A stretch of DNA of 64,000 nt from Bog-473 sp963736525 (GCA_963736525.1 CAVTPF010000004.1:1-64000), one strand, 5' to 3'. Shown: positions 6,248 to 15,368, counted from the first letter of the stretch. A program made the numbers and translations. Notes: generated from the letters alone by a model not told the origin.

Positions 6248-7885
6248 TCAGGATTCGAGCGCGGCGCCCTGACCGTGGTGGCTCGCCAGCGCCGGCAGGC
6301 GCGTGCGGTCGAGCCGCCACGACGTCGTCCAGGTGCCCAGCGGGACGATGGCCACGGCCCACAGGATCATGACGGCGAGGACCATGCTGGCCGGGTCGGT
6401 GTGCACCAGCTCGTTCAGCAGGTCGGTGCCGCCGGTGAGCCCGATGAAGGGCGCCACGGTCGAGAGCCCGAGCACGACGTAGAGCATCCGTCCCGTCACC
6501 ACCGGCGCCACGATGATGATCCCCCACGTCAGGTACCACGGCTGGACGACGGGGCCGAGCAGGACGAAGGCCATCATCGTGATGCCGAGCGCCGACAGCG
6601 TCCCCAGGCGGTCGCTGTGGATCAGGCAGTACAAGGCGATGACCGCCGCCGCGATCAGCCCGATCGCCCGCGTCAGCGTGAGCACACCGCCCAGGCCGAC
6701 CTCGATGCCGATCACGTGGGCCGACCCGCTGATCAGCAGCCCGACGCCGGTGGCCGGCGCCATCCACGAGCGGACGGTGCCGGGCGTGCCCAGGTTGGCG
6801 ATCCATCCCCAGCCCAGGCCCGAGACGAGCGACAGGACGCCCATCACGGCCACGGTGACGAGACCCGAGCGCACGATGGCGCGGCCGCGACGGCGCCAGT
6901 CCGCCCCGGCACCCGCCCAGTCCCATGCGACGTAGACGATGCCCATGGCCGCGGGCACCTTGATGGAGGCGGCCAACGCGCACAGCACGACGCCCCACAC
7001 CGGATGCCGGAAACGCGCCGCGGTCACCCCGGCGAGCAACAGGCCCACCATGATGGCGTCGTTGTGGGCACCCCCCACCAGGGCCAGCAGGGTCAGCGGG
7101 TTGAGTACGGCCAGGACGAACGCGGGACCGGGGTCCCGGCCGAACGAGCGGGCCAGCTTCGGGATGCAGTAGGCGATGAGCGCGATGCCCGCGACCGACT
7201 GGAGCCGCAACAGCACGACCGTGAAGAGGGCATGGTGCAAGCTCAACGAGGCCGACCAACCGGCCAGCATGAGGAAGAGCGGACCGTAGGGAGCGGGTGT
7301 GTTGGCCCAGAGGGGGTCGACCCCCGACACGTACGGTCCGGACCCCAGCGTGCCCGGACCGTAGTGGTACGGGTTGATGCCGTGGCTCATCATCTCGCCC
7401 TGGGCGGCATAGGAGAAGACGTCCCGGCTGAACAGCGGCGCCACCGCCAACAGCGGCAGGATCCACAACGCCAGCATGTAGGCCAAGGGCCGGATCGGCA
7501 CGCCGCCGCGGGCTCGCAGGGTCTGGTAGAGGCCGAACCAGACGCGCACGAACAGGATCATCCCGCCGTAGACCGCCACCACGCCGGGGAGCATCCACGC
7601 CGTCGACGGCCAGTCGGCCTCGCCGAAGAACCACGTTCCGCCCATCTCGAGCTTGAAGGGCGAGCTCGGCAGCGACGCACCCACGCAGATGGACACGACC
7701 GCGACGAAGCCCAACAACGCGGGCCTCCGCAGGAAGGACCAGTCGCCCGGTTCCCCGGACTCCGCCTCCACCCGCTCGGTCAGCGCGACGCGCGGCGTCA
7801 GGCGAAGCCGCAGCGCATCAGCGCGCATGGAGACTCGCCGCAGCCGCGAACTCACCCGGTCCAGGACCGCTGGTGAGGGGGACAT
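6248..7885 (-). CDS. mptB: MptB-like polyprenol-phosphomannose alpha-1,6-mannosyltransferase
   Basis: An integral membrane glycosyltransferase of the GT-C type with about a dozen hydrophobic segments. In actinobacteria this family extends the alpha-1,6-mannan core of lipoglycans using polyprenyl-phosphate mannose on the outer face of the membrane. The loop GINPYHYGPGTLGSGPY followed by DPLWANTPAPYGPLFL is the family hallmark. The gene stands alone, without other mannan genes nearby. The open frame extends upstream to 8047, but a good promoter at 8004-8031 places the transcript start near 7997, so the start must be further in. I used ATG 7885; ATG 7978 is the alternative. Neither has a clear ribosome binding site. 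Confidence 0.82.
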   Translation of the reverse strand: MSPSPAVLDRVSSRLRRVSMRADALRLRLTPRVALTERVEAESGEPGDWSFLRRPALLGFVAVVSICVGASLPSSPFKLEMGGTWFFGEADWPSTAWMLPGVVAVYGGMILFVRVWFGLYQTLRARGGVPIRPLAYMLALWILPLLAVAPLFSRDVFSYAAQGEMMSHGINPYHYGPGTLGSGPYVSGVDPLWANTPAPYGPLFLMLAGWSASLSLHHALFTVVLLRLQSVAGIALIAYCIPKLARSFGRDPGPAFVLAVLNPLTLLALVGGAHNDAIMVGLLLAGVTAARFRHPVWGVVLCALAASIKVPAAMGIVYVAWDWAGAGADWRRRGRAIVRSGLVTVAVMGVLSLVSGLGWGWIANLGTPGTVRSWMAPATGVGLLISGSAHVIGIEVGLGGVLTLTRAIGLIAAAVIALYCLIHSDRLGTLSALGITMMAFVLLGPVVQPWYLTWGIIIVAPVVTGRMLYVVLGLSTVAPFIGLTGGTDLLNELVHTDPASMVLAVMILWAVAIVPLGTWTTSWRLDRTRLPALASHHGQGAALES

Positions 7886-8003
7886 TGCGCTTTTGTCCAC
7901 GGGGCTGTCAGTCTCGCTTGTCGTGCCCGGGCGGTGCGACCCGGGCGGGAGGGAGAGGGCCCACGCTTCGGGGAGCATGTACCCGCAATCGATCTGAAAC
8001 AGC

Positions 8004-8031
8004 ATTGTAACGGCAGGTCCGGGGGTGGCAA
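8004..8031 (-). promoter_or_regulatory. Promoter of the mannosyltransferase gene
   Basis: On the minus strand TTGCCA (8026-8031) and TACAAT (8004-8009) are separated by 16 bp. Each matches the sigma-70 consensus at five of six positions, making this one of the strongest promoter matches in the window. Transcription would begin near 7997. Confidence 0.65.
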
Positions 8032-8075
8032 CAGCACGAGGCTCCAATGGGTGTGATCACCGACCGGATCCTGCG

Positions 8076-8158
8076 TGGGCCGGGAAGGATTCGAACCTCC
8101 GTAGGTGTTAACCGGCAGGTTTACAGCCTGCTTCCTTTGGCCACTCGGACACCGACCC
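8076..8158 (-). tRNA. trnY: tRNA-Tyr (GTA)
   Basis: An 83-nt class II tRNA with a long variable arm. The acceptor stem pairs GGGTCGG with CCGGCCC, the anticodon stem-loop is GCAGG-CTGTAAA-CCTGC (anticodon GTA), and the T-arm contains GGTTCGAATCC. Confidence 0.95.
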
Positions 8159-8222
8159 GCAGCGGGCGAGGTTAGCCCGGCCGGCCCCCCTCAGCATCAG
8201 GTGGCACCGGTACGCTGACCCC

Positions 8223-8711
8223 ATGCCCACTTTTGACATCGTCTCGGAAGTCGACATGCAGGAGGTGCGCAACGCGGTCGACCAGGCCAACCGGGAGGCC
8301 GCCACCCGCTTCGACTTCAAGAACACCGATTCGGCCATTGACCTCGGCGACAACGAGCTGGTCCTGCGCTCGTCGACCGAGGACCGACTGCGCGCCCTGC
8401 ACCAGGTCCTCGACGAGAAGCTGGTCAAGCGCCAGGTCTCGCTCAAAGCGTTCGAGGACGGGAAGATCGAAGAGGCGCAGAAGGGCACGGCGCGCCAGAA
8501 GGTGGCCATCCGGGCCGGCATCTCGTCGGACCACGCCAAGCGCTTGAACAAGTTCATCAAGGACCTGGGCCTCAAGGGGGTCTCCTCGCAGACCCAGGGT
8601 GAGCAGCTCAGGGTGTCCGGGAAGAAGCGCGACGACCTGCAAGAGGTGATCGCGAAGTGCAAGGCCGAGGACTTCGGTATCCCGCTGCAGTTCAGCAACT
8701 TCAGGGATTGA
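8223..8711 (+). CDS. yajQ: YajQ family nucleotide-binding protein
   Basis: A 162-residue cytoplasmic protein with the two-RRM-like fold of the YajQ family. The opening MPTFDIVSEVDMQEVRNAVD, the middle FDFKNTDSAIDL and the end VRVSGKKRDDLQ-type segment with the terminal DFGIPLQFSNFRD are diagnostic. Members bind cyclic di-GMP in some proteobacteria and nucleic acids in others; the role here is not determined. TACGCT ends 6 nt before the ATG and there is no ribosome binding site, so the mRNA is likely leaderless. The stop codon lies inside a 20-bp tandem duplication. Confidence 0.93.
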   Translation: MPTFDIVSEVDMQEVRNAVDQANREAATRFDFKNTDSAIDLGDNELVLRSSTEDRLRALHQVLDEKLVKRQVSLKAFEDGKIEEAQKGTARQKVAIRAGISSDHAKRLNKFIKDLGLKGVSSQTQGEQLRVSGKKRDDLQEVIAKCKAEDFGIPLQFSNFRD

Positions 8712-8734
8712 TCGGCAACTTCAGGGACTGATCG
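8695..8734 (+). repeat. 20-bp tandem duplication over the yajQ stop codon
   Basis: Two 20-bp copies (8695-8714 and 8715-8734) differ at one base. The stop codon is in the first copy, so the duplication lies mostly in the 3' untranslated part and does not alter the protein. Confidence 0.85.
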
Positions 8735-8791
8735 GCGGCTGCAGCGGCTGCCGACCGTTGCCGGTGCACGGTCCGCGGCGCCGTGTCGGCC

Positions 8792-9376
8792 TCAGGTGCC
8801 AGCCGGGTTCTCGGAAGCCGCCACCTTCTCGGCGTGGTGCTCCTCGTACTCGATCGGTTCGACGTGGAAGAGCTTGTTGTAGATCACGAACTTCACGATC
8901 CAGAGGATGGCGAAGGAGAGGAGATTCGCCGCGTTGACGAGGAGCGAGGTCGCGGCGTGGCTCAGTCCGTGGTTGCGGGCGAAGTCGCCGGCCAGCCACA
9001 CCGCCAGGCTCGAGAAGGCAAGCCCGATGAAGGAGAGCACCCAGAAGGGCACGACCTCGCGCCAGAAGTGCGACTTGCCTCCCTTCCCCCACACCCAGCG
9101 TCGGTTGAGGGTGTACGAGGGGATGGTGGCGAGGATGTTGGCCACGAGGTTGGCCGGTACCTCCGACATGAGGCGGAACACGCCGAAGGTGAGCAACAAG
9201 GTGACCTGCGCCACCACCGTCGAGATCACCGACACCGATGCGTACTTGATGAGCTTCAGGCTCGAGGGGTGGGCGATGATCTGCCGCACCCGGGCGATCA
9301 GCGGCTCGTCCGAGGACCAGATGTGCGACAGGGACGGGTGCCCGTCGTGCTTGGTCAACGGACCGTTCTCGGTCAT
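8792..9376 (-). CDS. GtrA-like membrane protein
   Basis: A 194-residue protein with four predicted membrane helices spread over residues ~40-170 (KYASVSVISTVVAQVTLLLTF, VPANLVANILATIPSYTLNRRWVW, VVPFWVLSFIGLAFSSLAVWL, and LLVNAANLLSFAILWIVKF). The second helix ends with SYTLNRRWVWGK, the GtrA/DPMS hallmark. GtrA proteins are thought to move polyprenyl-phosphate-linked sugars across the membrane for glycan modification. The C-terminus is a charged tail. No partner glycosyltransferase is adjacent. Confidence 0.85.
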   Translation of the reverse strand: MTENGPLTKHDGHPSLSHIWSSDEPLIARVRQIIAHPSSLKLIKYASVSVISTVVAQVTLLLTFGVFRLMSEVPANLVANILATIPSYTLNRRWVWGKGGKSHFWREVVPFWVLSFIGLAFSSLAVWLAGDFARNHGLSHAATSLLVNAANLLSFAILWIVKFVIYNKLFHVEPIEYEEHHAEKVAASENPAGT

Positions 9377-9485
9377 CGGACCGGATCCGTGACCGGACCG
9401 CGATCGGTCATGGGACCCTCGTCACGGACAGATTGAACCCCGAGGGCGGAGTCGGCACGGGGGCAACCCTAGCGTGGCCACCAAT

Positions 9486-10715
9486 TCACCCCATGTCGGG
9501 CTGTGCACCCGCTGTGAGCAACCGATTCGAACGGGCGACCTCGCCGAACCAGTGGGCACTGGGCTTTGGCCGCCGCTCGAAGGTACCCGGGGCCACCGCC
9601 ACCAGCCCGAACTTCGGTCCGTAGCCGAGGTGCCACTCGAAATTGTCGAGCAGGCTCCACACGAAGTACCCGCGCAGATCGATCCCTTCGTCGAGGCAGC
9701 GGTGCGCACTGCGGAGGGCCGCGGCGAGGAACACGATGCGCTCGGCGTCGTCGGCCGTCGCGATCCCGTTCTCGGTGACCACGACGGGCCGCCCGCTCAC
9801 CGCGGCGGCGCGGCGCACGGTGTGCTCGACTGCCTGGGGCCAGACCTCGTCGCCCATCTGCGTGACGGGCACGTCGGGATCGTTGGGGGCGAGGCCCTCG
9901 GGGCCGAAGTGCATGCGCGTGTAGCACTGCACCCCGACGAAGTCGTCGCCGCCGGTCGCCCGCAGGAACACGTTCTCGAGCATCTCTTCGGCGGCGTCGC
10001 GGAGTGGCTCCCCCCCTTCTTCGGCCGTGATCTCCGCCATGGAGAGCGTGAGCCCGACCGGGAAGTCTCCGGGAGCGGCGCGCAAGGCCTCCACCGCCAG
10101 CCGGTGCGCGCGCACCATGGCCTCGTTCACCGCGCCATAGCGGCCGAAGTCCTCCTTGACCCCGGGCGGGTACTCGCCTTGGAAGTAGCCCATGACCGCG
10201 ACCACGTTGGGCTCGTTGATGGTGCAGGCCCAGCCGATCAGGTCACCGAGGTACGCGGCCGCGCGCGTCACGAAGCGGGCGAAGCGCTCGGGCGCGTCGG
10301 GCGCCTCCCATCCCCCCCGACGAGCCAGCCAAAGCGGGGTCGTGAAGTGGTGGAACGTCACCACGGGCACGATCCCGTGGCCGTGGCAGGCCGCGCACAT
10401 GCGCCGGTAGTGCTCCAGCGCGGCGACCGAGAACTCGCCCTCCGCAGGCTCGATGCGGCTCCACTCGAGCGAGAAGCGGTAGGCCGTCAGTCCCATGTCG
10501 GCGACGAGCTGTACGTCCTCGCGCCATCGATGGAACGAGTCGCATGCGTCGCCGCTCGGCTCCAGGGTTCCCGAAGTCGGGTCGTGCTCCCAGGCCCACC
10601 AGTCGTTGTTGACGTTGCCGCCTTCGATCTGGTGCGCCGCGGTGGCCACGCCCCACGTGAAATGCGCAGGGAACACCAGGCCGCTGTCGTCGTCAGGTCC
10701 AATGGCCGGGGTCAC
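9486..10715 (-). CDS. Glycoside hydrolase family 1 beta-glucosidase
   Basis: A 409-residue retaining beta-glycosidase with a (beta/alpha)8 barrel, no signal peptide and so probably cytoplasmic. The N-terminal FTWGVATAAHQIEGG is the family 1 signature. The acid/base glutamate is E168 in TINEPN and the nucleophile is E315 in VVVTENGIA; both are intact. Substrates are typically cellobiose and aryl or alkyl beta-glucosides, but specificity cannot be read from the sequence. The start is GTG 10715. It is divergent from tesB. Confidence 0.93.
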   Translation of the reverse strand: MTPAIGPDDDSGLVFPAHFTWGVATAAHQIEGGNVNNDWWAWEHDPTSGTLEPSGDACDSFHRWREDVQLVADMGLTAYRFSLEWSRIEPAEGEFSVAALEHYRRMCAACHGHGIVPVVTFHHFTTPLWLARRGGWEAPDAPERFARFVTRAAAYLGDLIGWACTINEPNVVAVMGYFQGEYPPGVKEDFGRYGAVNEAMVRAHRLAVEALRAAPGDFPVGLTLSMAEITAEEGGEPLRDAAEEMLENVFLRATGGDDFVGVQCYTRMHFGPEGLAPNDPDVPVTQMGDEVWPQAVEHTVRRAAAVSGRPVVVTENGIATADDAERIVFLAAALRSAHRCLDEGIDLRGYFVWSLLDNFEWHLGYGPKFGLVAVAPGTFERRPKPSAHWFGEVARSNRLLTAGAQPDMG

Positions 10716-10789
10716 GACGCCGCAGGGTAGTAGGGGTCGCCGCGCCGTGCCCGTGCACCGGGCGATCCGTCAGCTGCGAACATGGGCGG

Positions 10790-11659
10790 ATGAGCGCGTC
10801 CTTGGACTTCCTCGTCGATCTGCTCGATCTCGAGCCCATCGAAGTCAACATCTTCCGGGGCACCCAACCCAACGAGGAGCGCCAACGGGTGTTCGGTGGC
10901 CAGGTGGCGGGGCAGGCCCTCATGGCGGCCGGGCGCACCGTCGAGCACGGGCAAGTGCATTCGCTCCACTCGTACTTCCTGCGGCCGGGCGACCCGACCG
11001 TCCCCATCCTCTACGAGGTGGACCGCATCCGGGACGGGCGATCCTTCACCACGCGGCGCGTCGTGGCCATTCAGCACGGCCGGGCCATCTTCAACCTCTC
11101 GGCCTCGTTCCACGACCACGAGCAAGGCCTGGAGCACCAGTTCCCCATGCCCGAGGTGCCCGAGCCCGAGACGCTCGCCCCCCTCCACCAGCGCCTGGAG
11201 CCCTGGAAGGACGAGCTGGCCGAGTGGTTCGACCGGCCCCATCCGATCGACCAGCGTCACATCGGCGAGCTTCCGTGGCACCACGAGGGCAAGGGCGAGC
11301 CGTACCAGCGGGTGTGGATCCGGGCCGACGGGCGCCTGCCCGAAGATCCCCTGCTCCACGCCTGTGTGGCCGTCTACGCGTCGGACATGTCGCTCTTCGA
11401 CACGGTGCTCGGCCCACACGACGTCCGCTGGGGCGATCCCGACTTCATGGGTGCGAGCCTCGACCACTGCATGTGGTTCCACCGGCCGTTCCGGGCGGAC
11501 GACTGGCTGCTCTACGACATGGACTCGCCCGTCGCGGCCGGTGGCCGCGGCCTGGCCCGGGGGTTCCTCTTCGACCGCGGCGGGCGGCTGTGCGTCTCGC
11601 TGGCCCAGGAGGGTCTGGTGCGGGTCCGGGAGCCGGCCACCCGCAGCGCTCGGAGCTAG
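10790..11659 (+). CDS. tesB: Acyl-CoA thioesterase II
   Basis: A 289-residue double-hotdog thioesterase that hydrolyses medium to long acyl-CoA to free fatty acid and CoA. Signatures are RVFGGQVAGQALMAAGRTV with LHSYFLRPGD in the first hotdog. In the second are the active-site strands SLDHCMWFHRPFRADDW and SLAQEGLVRVR (Asp and Gln of the TesB catalytic network). GAACAT lies 6 nt before the ATG with no ribosome binding site. It converges on gltA, and the two stop codons share the bases CTAG. Confidence 0.93.
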   Translation: MSASLDFLVDLLDLEPIEVNIFRGTQPNEERQRVFGGQVAGQALMAAGRTVEHGQVHSLHSYFLRPGDPTVPILYEVDRIRDGRSFTTRRVVAIQHGRAIFNLSASFHDHEQGLEHQFPMPEVPEPETLAPLHQRLEPWKDELAEWFDRPHPIDQRHIGELPWHHEGKGEPYQRVWIRADGRLPEDPLLHACVAVYASDMSLFDTVLGPHDVRWGDPDFMGASLDHCMWFHRPFRADDWLLYDMDSPVAAGGRGLARGFLFDRGGRLCVSLAQEGLVRVREPATRSARS

Positions 11660-12930
11660 CGGGAGGCCATCGGGACGTAGTCGCGGGCCTCCGAACCGAT
11701 GTAGAGCTGGCGCGGGCGGGCGATCTTGGAGTCCTGGTCCAACATCTCCTGCCAGTGGGCGAGCCAGCCCGTGGTCCGGGGGATGGCGAAGAGCACGGGG
11801 AACATCTCGAGCGGGAAGCCCATCGCCTGGTAGATCAGGCCGGAATAGAAGTCCACGTTCGGATAGAGACGCCGCGATGTGAAGTACTCGTCGCTGAGCG
11901 CGATCTCCTCGAGCTTCAGTGCGATGTCGAGCAGGGGGTTCTTGCCGGTGACCTCGAAGACCTCGTCGGCGGTGCGCTTGATGATCTTGGCCCGCGGGTC
12001 GTAGCTCTTGTAGACGCGGTGCCCGAAACCCTGCAGACGCTGTCCCCCGGTGCCGGCCTTGACCGTGGCAATGAAGTCGGGGACGTTCTCCACGCTCCCG
12101 ATGTCCGTCAGCATCCGGATGACCGCTTCGTTGGCCCCGCCGTGACGGGGTCCGTACAGCGCGGCCGCGGCGGCGGCGGTGGCCGAGTAGGGGTCCGAGT
12201 GCGACGAGCCCACCACGCGCATGGCCGTCGTCGAGCAGTTCTGCTCGTGGTCGGCATGGAGGATGAAGAGGATGTCGAGCGCCCGTGCCAGGACGGGGTC
12301 GGCTTCGAACCGGGGCTCGGCGACCTTCCAGAGCATGGACAGGAAGTTGGGAGCGAAGTCCAGCGAGTTGTCGGGGTAGACGAATGGCATGCCGACGCTG
12401 AAGCGGTGCGCTGCTGCAGCCAGCGTCGGCATCTTGGCGATCAGCCGGATGATCTGCTTGTTGCGGGACTCGGGGTCGAAGATGTCCTTGGCGTCGAGGT
12501 AGAAGGTCGACAACGCCGCCACGGCGGAGACGAGCATGCCCATCGGGTGGGCGTCGTAGTGGAACCCTTCGAGGAAGCGCTTGCGCACGTTCTCGTGGAT
12601 GAAGGTGTGGTAGGTGACGTCGTGGCGCCAGGAGGCGAACTGCTCCTCGGTGGGCAGCTCGCCGTTGAGCAGGAGATAGGCGACCTCCAGGTAGCTCGAG
12701 CTCTCCGCCAGCTGCTCAATGGGGTAACCGCGGTAGCACAGAATCCCGGCGTCGCCGTCGAGATAGGTGATGGCGCTCTCGCAGGCGGCCGTCGACATGA
12801 ATCCGGGATCGAAGAACCAGACGCCGGGCAGCAGCTTGGCCCACTCCTCGGCCGAGACCCCGCCGTTGACCAGCGGGATCTCAATGGACTCGCCGTTGCG
12901 GTTGTCCGTGATCGTGATGCTCTCGGCCAC
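11656..12930 (-). CDS. gltA: Citrate synthase
   Basis: Condenses oxaloacetate and acetyl-CoA at the entry of the TCA cycle. The 424-residue length is that of the type II (hexameric) bacterial enzyme. Visible features are GILCYRGYPIEQLAE near residue 70, HADHEQNCSTTAMRVVGSS containing a catalytic histidine, and GFGHRVYKSYDPRAKI with the second histidine. The start is GTG 12930 with TTGGAGGGCTCTTCAC upstream. The final codons overlap the tesB stop by 4 nt, tail to tail. Confidence 0.96.
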   Translation of the reverse strand: MAESITITDNRNGESIEIPLVNGGVSAEEWAKLLPGVWFFDPGFMSTAACESAITYLDGDAGILCYRGYPIEQLAESSSYLEVAYLLLNGELPTEEQFASWRHDVTYHTFIHENVRKRFLEGFHYDAHPMGMLVSAVAALSTFYLDAKDIFDPESRNKQIIRLIAKMPTLAAAAHRFSVGMPFVYPDNSLDFAPNFLSMLWKVAEPRFEADPVLARALDILFILHADHEQNCSTTAMRVVGSSHSDPYSATAAAAAALYGPRHGGANEAVIRMLTDIGSVENVPDFIATVKAGTGGQRLQGFGHRVYKSYDPRAKIIKRTADEVFEVTGKNPLLDIALKLEEIALSDEYFTSRRLYPNVDFYSGLIYQAMGFPLEMFPVLFAIPRTTGWLAHWQEMLDQDSKIARPRQLYIGSEARDYVPMASR

Positions 12931-13035
12931 GTGAAGAGCCCTCCAATTCCTGAATTCGGTGCGTTCCCGATCCTATGACCACCGCCCGAGCACAGTCGAC
13001 ACGCGGGGGTCCCGCGCAGGCCGGTGGCCCCGTCC

Positions 13036-14139
13036 TCAGGTGCCCGGTGCCACCTGGAGTGCCTGCTGGAGCACGGTGCCGTTCGTCTGGGTCTGGCCGG
13101 TCGGCAGGAGCACCGCCACCGTCAGCACGTACAAGGTGCCGGGCTTCACGCGGAACGTCACCGTCGGCAGCGTGACGGTCTCGCCCTCGGCGAGCACCGA
13201 CGACCCGACGTGGGTTGTCGTCGCCCCCGAGGACTGGTTCGCCAGCGAGAAACGGACGGACGCGTGCGGCTCGACGACCGATCCGTTGTTGGCGATGACC
13301 GCCGTCACCCCGATGCTCGAGGTGGGGCTCAGGACCGAGACGCTGGCCGACGCGCCCTGCGCCGTCGGGAGCGCCGGCGGGTTCAGGCGCACCGTGCGGA
13401 TGGCCAGGTAGTGCGTGGGCGCGAGGGTGGGCGACGTCGCCATGAGATCGACCTGGGCGGCCACCGTGCCCAGCTGCCAGGGCTGGCGGTCCGTCACCCA
13501 GACGGACGCAGGAAGCCTGGCGTGGCCGGCGGCGGTGACCAGCGAGTGCCGCACCGTGCGGTAGAGGTTGTCCGAGCGTGCCAGCAGTGCCCCGGCGGCC
13601 GCGATGCGGTTCGTCGCCTGCGTGGCGGACAACGGGGTCGACCGGCTCGTCTCGAGCGGGGCAGCCGCCTCAGGGGTTGCGGCGGGGGGAACGGGCTGCA
13701 TGACGAGAAAGCCGTCGATCGCGGCACGCAGCTCGTTCATGGACTGAGCCCGCTCCGCGAAGACCGCGGCGAGGCCGGAGGCCAGCGAGCCCGATGGCGA
13801 TGTGTCGGCCGCGAGATCGGCCCGCGCCGATTGGTCGGAGGTCTGCTGCACCGCCTCGTCGAGGACTGCCTGCAGCACTTGGCGGCTCTGTCCCTGCAGC
13901 CCACCAATGAGCGTGCGCACCTGAGACGCGGTCGCGTTGGACTGATCGGCCAGAACGGCGCCCTGCGCGGCCAATGAGCGGTTCGAATTGGCGTCGTAGC
14001 CCTGCGACTGCCTCGACACCTGGGTGAGCCCTCCCACCAGGAGGGCGAGGCCGATCACCACGGCGACAAGCACGAAGATGGGCCGGGCGGGTGATCGACG
14101 GCGCGCGCGGCGACGTGGCCTGCGTGGCGACATCGCCAC
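13036..14139 (-). CDS. Membrane-anchored exported protein of unknown function
   Basis: I do not recognise this 367-residue protein. It starts with a strongly basic stretch (PRRPRRRARRR) followed by a single hydrophobic anchor (IFVLVAVVIGLALLVGGL), so most of it faces outside. Residues ~35-200 are Ala/Gln/Ser-rich and likely helical. Residues ~260-360 look like a beta-sandwich of the CARDB/DUF11 kind (VTAVIANNGSVVEPHASVRFSL and a late VTFRVKPGTLYVLTVAVLL). TGTAAT stands 5 nt before the GTG start, suggesting a leaderless mRNA; ATG 14133 is the alternative. It follows the sulfoquinovose synthase gene by 26 nt on the same strand. Confidence 0.75.
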   Translation of the reverse strand: MAMSPRRPRRRARRRSPARPIFVLVAVVIGLALLVGGLTQVSRQSQGYDANSNRSLAAQGAVLADQSNATASQVRTLIGGLQGQSRQVLQAVLDEAVQQTSDQSARADLAADTSPSGSLASGLAAVFAERAQSMNELRAAIDGFLVMQPVPPAATPEAAAPLETSRSTPLSATQATNRIAAAGALLARSDNLYRTVRHSLVTAAGHARLPASVWVTDRQPWQLGTVAAQVDLMATSPTLAPTHYLAIRTVRLNPPALPTAQGASASVSVLSPTSSIGVTAVIANNGSVVEPHASVRFSLANQSSGATTTHVGSSVLAEGETVTLPTVTFRVKPGTLYVLTVAVLLPTGQTQTNGTVLQQALQVAPGT

Positions 14140-14165
14140 GGGAAATTACAACGGAATCTGGTTCA

Positions 14166-15368
14166 CTACAGCGCGAGGAAGGAAGCGTCCGGGGTCTCGC
14201 CGGCCGTGGTCAGCGTGCTGGTGCTCGAGCGCCACTGGACCGTGGGGGCGATCGCCCGCACGTTCACCCGGTCGCGATGACGCTCCACCAATTGGAGGAT
14301 CCCGGAAATCACCTCGTCGGTGAGCAGGTGCGGCTCGAGTCCGAGATCGAGCAGCTTCGTGTTGGCGGCGTGGAAGTAGTGCTCCTCGTGCTCGACTCGC
14401 GGGTTCGCCAGGCCCTCGGCGATGTCCACCCGCGTGGGACAGATCCGCTTCACCATGTTCGCCATGTCGCGCACGGAGAACGACTCGGTGAACTGATTGA
14501 AGACCCGGAACTCACCACGATCGGCGGGGTTCTCGAGGGCCAACGTGACGCACGCCAGCGTGTCGCGGATGTTGAGCATGCCCCGGGTCTGCCCGCCCGC
14601 GCCGTACACGGTGAGCGGGTGGCCTGCGACCGCCTGGACGCAGAAGCGGTTCAGCACCGTGCCGAACACGCCGTCGTAGTCGAAGCGGGTCGCCAGCACT
14701 GGGTCGAGGTCGGTCTGGTCGGTCGACTGGCCGTAGACGATGCCCTGGTTGAGATCGGTGGCGCGCATGCCCCAGATCCGGCAGCCGAACATGATGTTGT
14801 GGCTGTCGTGCACCTTGGACAGGTGATAGAAGGAGCCCGGCTGCTTCGGGTAGGGCAGCACGTCGGTACGCCCCTTGTGCGTGATCTCGATGAAGCCTTC
14901 CTCAATGTCGATGTTGGGATAGCCGTACTCCCCCATCGTCCCGAGCTTGACCAGGTGGATGTCGGGGTCGGTCTCCTGAATGGCGTACATCACGTTCAGG
15001 TTGCCGACCACGTTGTTGACCTGTGTGTAGACGGCGTGCTCCCGGTCGATCATGGAGTAGGGGGCGGAGCGCTGCTCGCCGAAGTGCACGATGGCATCGG
15101 GCCTGGCCTCGGCGACCACGCCGTAGGTGAAAGCGGCGTCCGTGAGGTTGCCGACGCGCACGTCGATGGCGTGGCCCGAGATCTGTTCCCAGCGCGTGAC
15201 GCGGTCCTGCAGCGGGCTGATCGGCACCAGGCTGTCCACGCCCATCTCGCGGTCGTACTCCCGTCGCACCAGATTGTCGACCACGGTCACTTCGTGCCCC
15301 AGGGCCGACAGATGGAGAGCGGTCGGCCACCCCAGATAGCCGTCTCCCCCGAGAACCAGAATCTTCAT
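14166..15368 (-). CDS. sqd1: UDP-sulfoquinovose synthase (SQD1-like)
   Basis: An extended short-chain dehydrogenase that makes UDP-sulfoquinovose from UDP-glucose and sulfite, the head-group donor for sulfolipid. Evidence is the NAD motif GGDGYLGW at the N-terminus and a series of near-invariant SQD1 blocks. These are VDNLVRR, HFGEQRSAPYSMIDR, KLGTMGEYGYPNIDIEEG, YPKQPGSFYHLSKVHDSHN (catalytic YxxxK), ATDLNQGIVYG, YGAGGQTRG and NPRVEHEEHYF. The ATG at 15368 has AAAGGGTGAGA in front; the GTG six bases upstream is less likely. No sulfolipid glycosyltransferase (SqdX/SqdD) lies adjacent. Archaeal Agl3 uses the same chemistry for protein glycans, so lipid or glycan use is undecided. Confidence 0.88.
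   Translation of the reverse strand: MKILVLGGDGYLGWPTALHLSALGHEVTVVDNLVRREYDREMGVDSLVPISPLQDRVTRWEQISGHAIDVRVGNLTDAAFTYGVVAEARPDAIVHFGEQRSAPYSMIDREHAVYTQVNNVVGNLNVMYAIQETDPDIHLVKLGTMGEYGYPNIDIEEGFIEITHKGRTDVLPYPKQPGSFYHLSKVHDSHNIMFGCRIWGMRATDLNQGIVYGQSTDQTDLDPVLATRFDYDGVFGTVLNRFCVQAVAGHPLTVYGAGGQTRGMLNIRDTLACVTLALENPADRGEFRVFNQFTESFSVRDMANMVKRICPTRVDIAEGLANPRVEHEEHYFHAANTKLLDLGLEPHLLTDEVISGILQLVERHRDRVNVRAIAPTVQWRSSTSTLTTAGETPDASFLAL

Noticed and set aside
10495..12978. An 827-codon open frame on the plus strand
   Set aside because: Shifted frame over tesB and antisense to citrate synthase, both clearly real.
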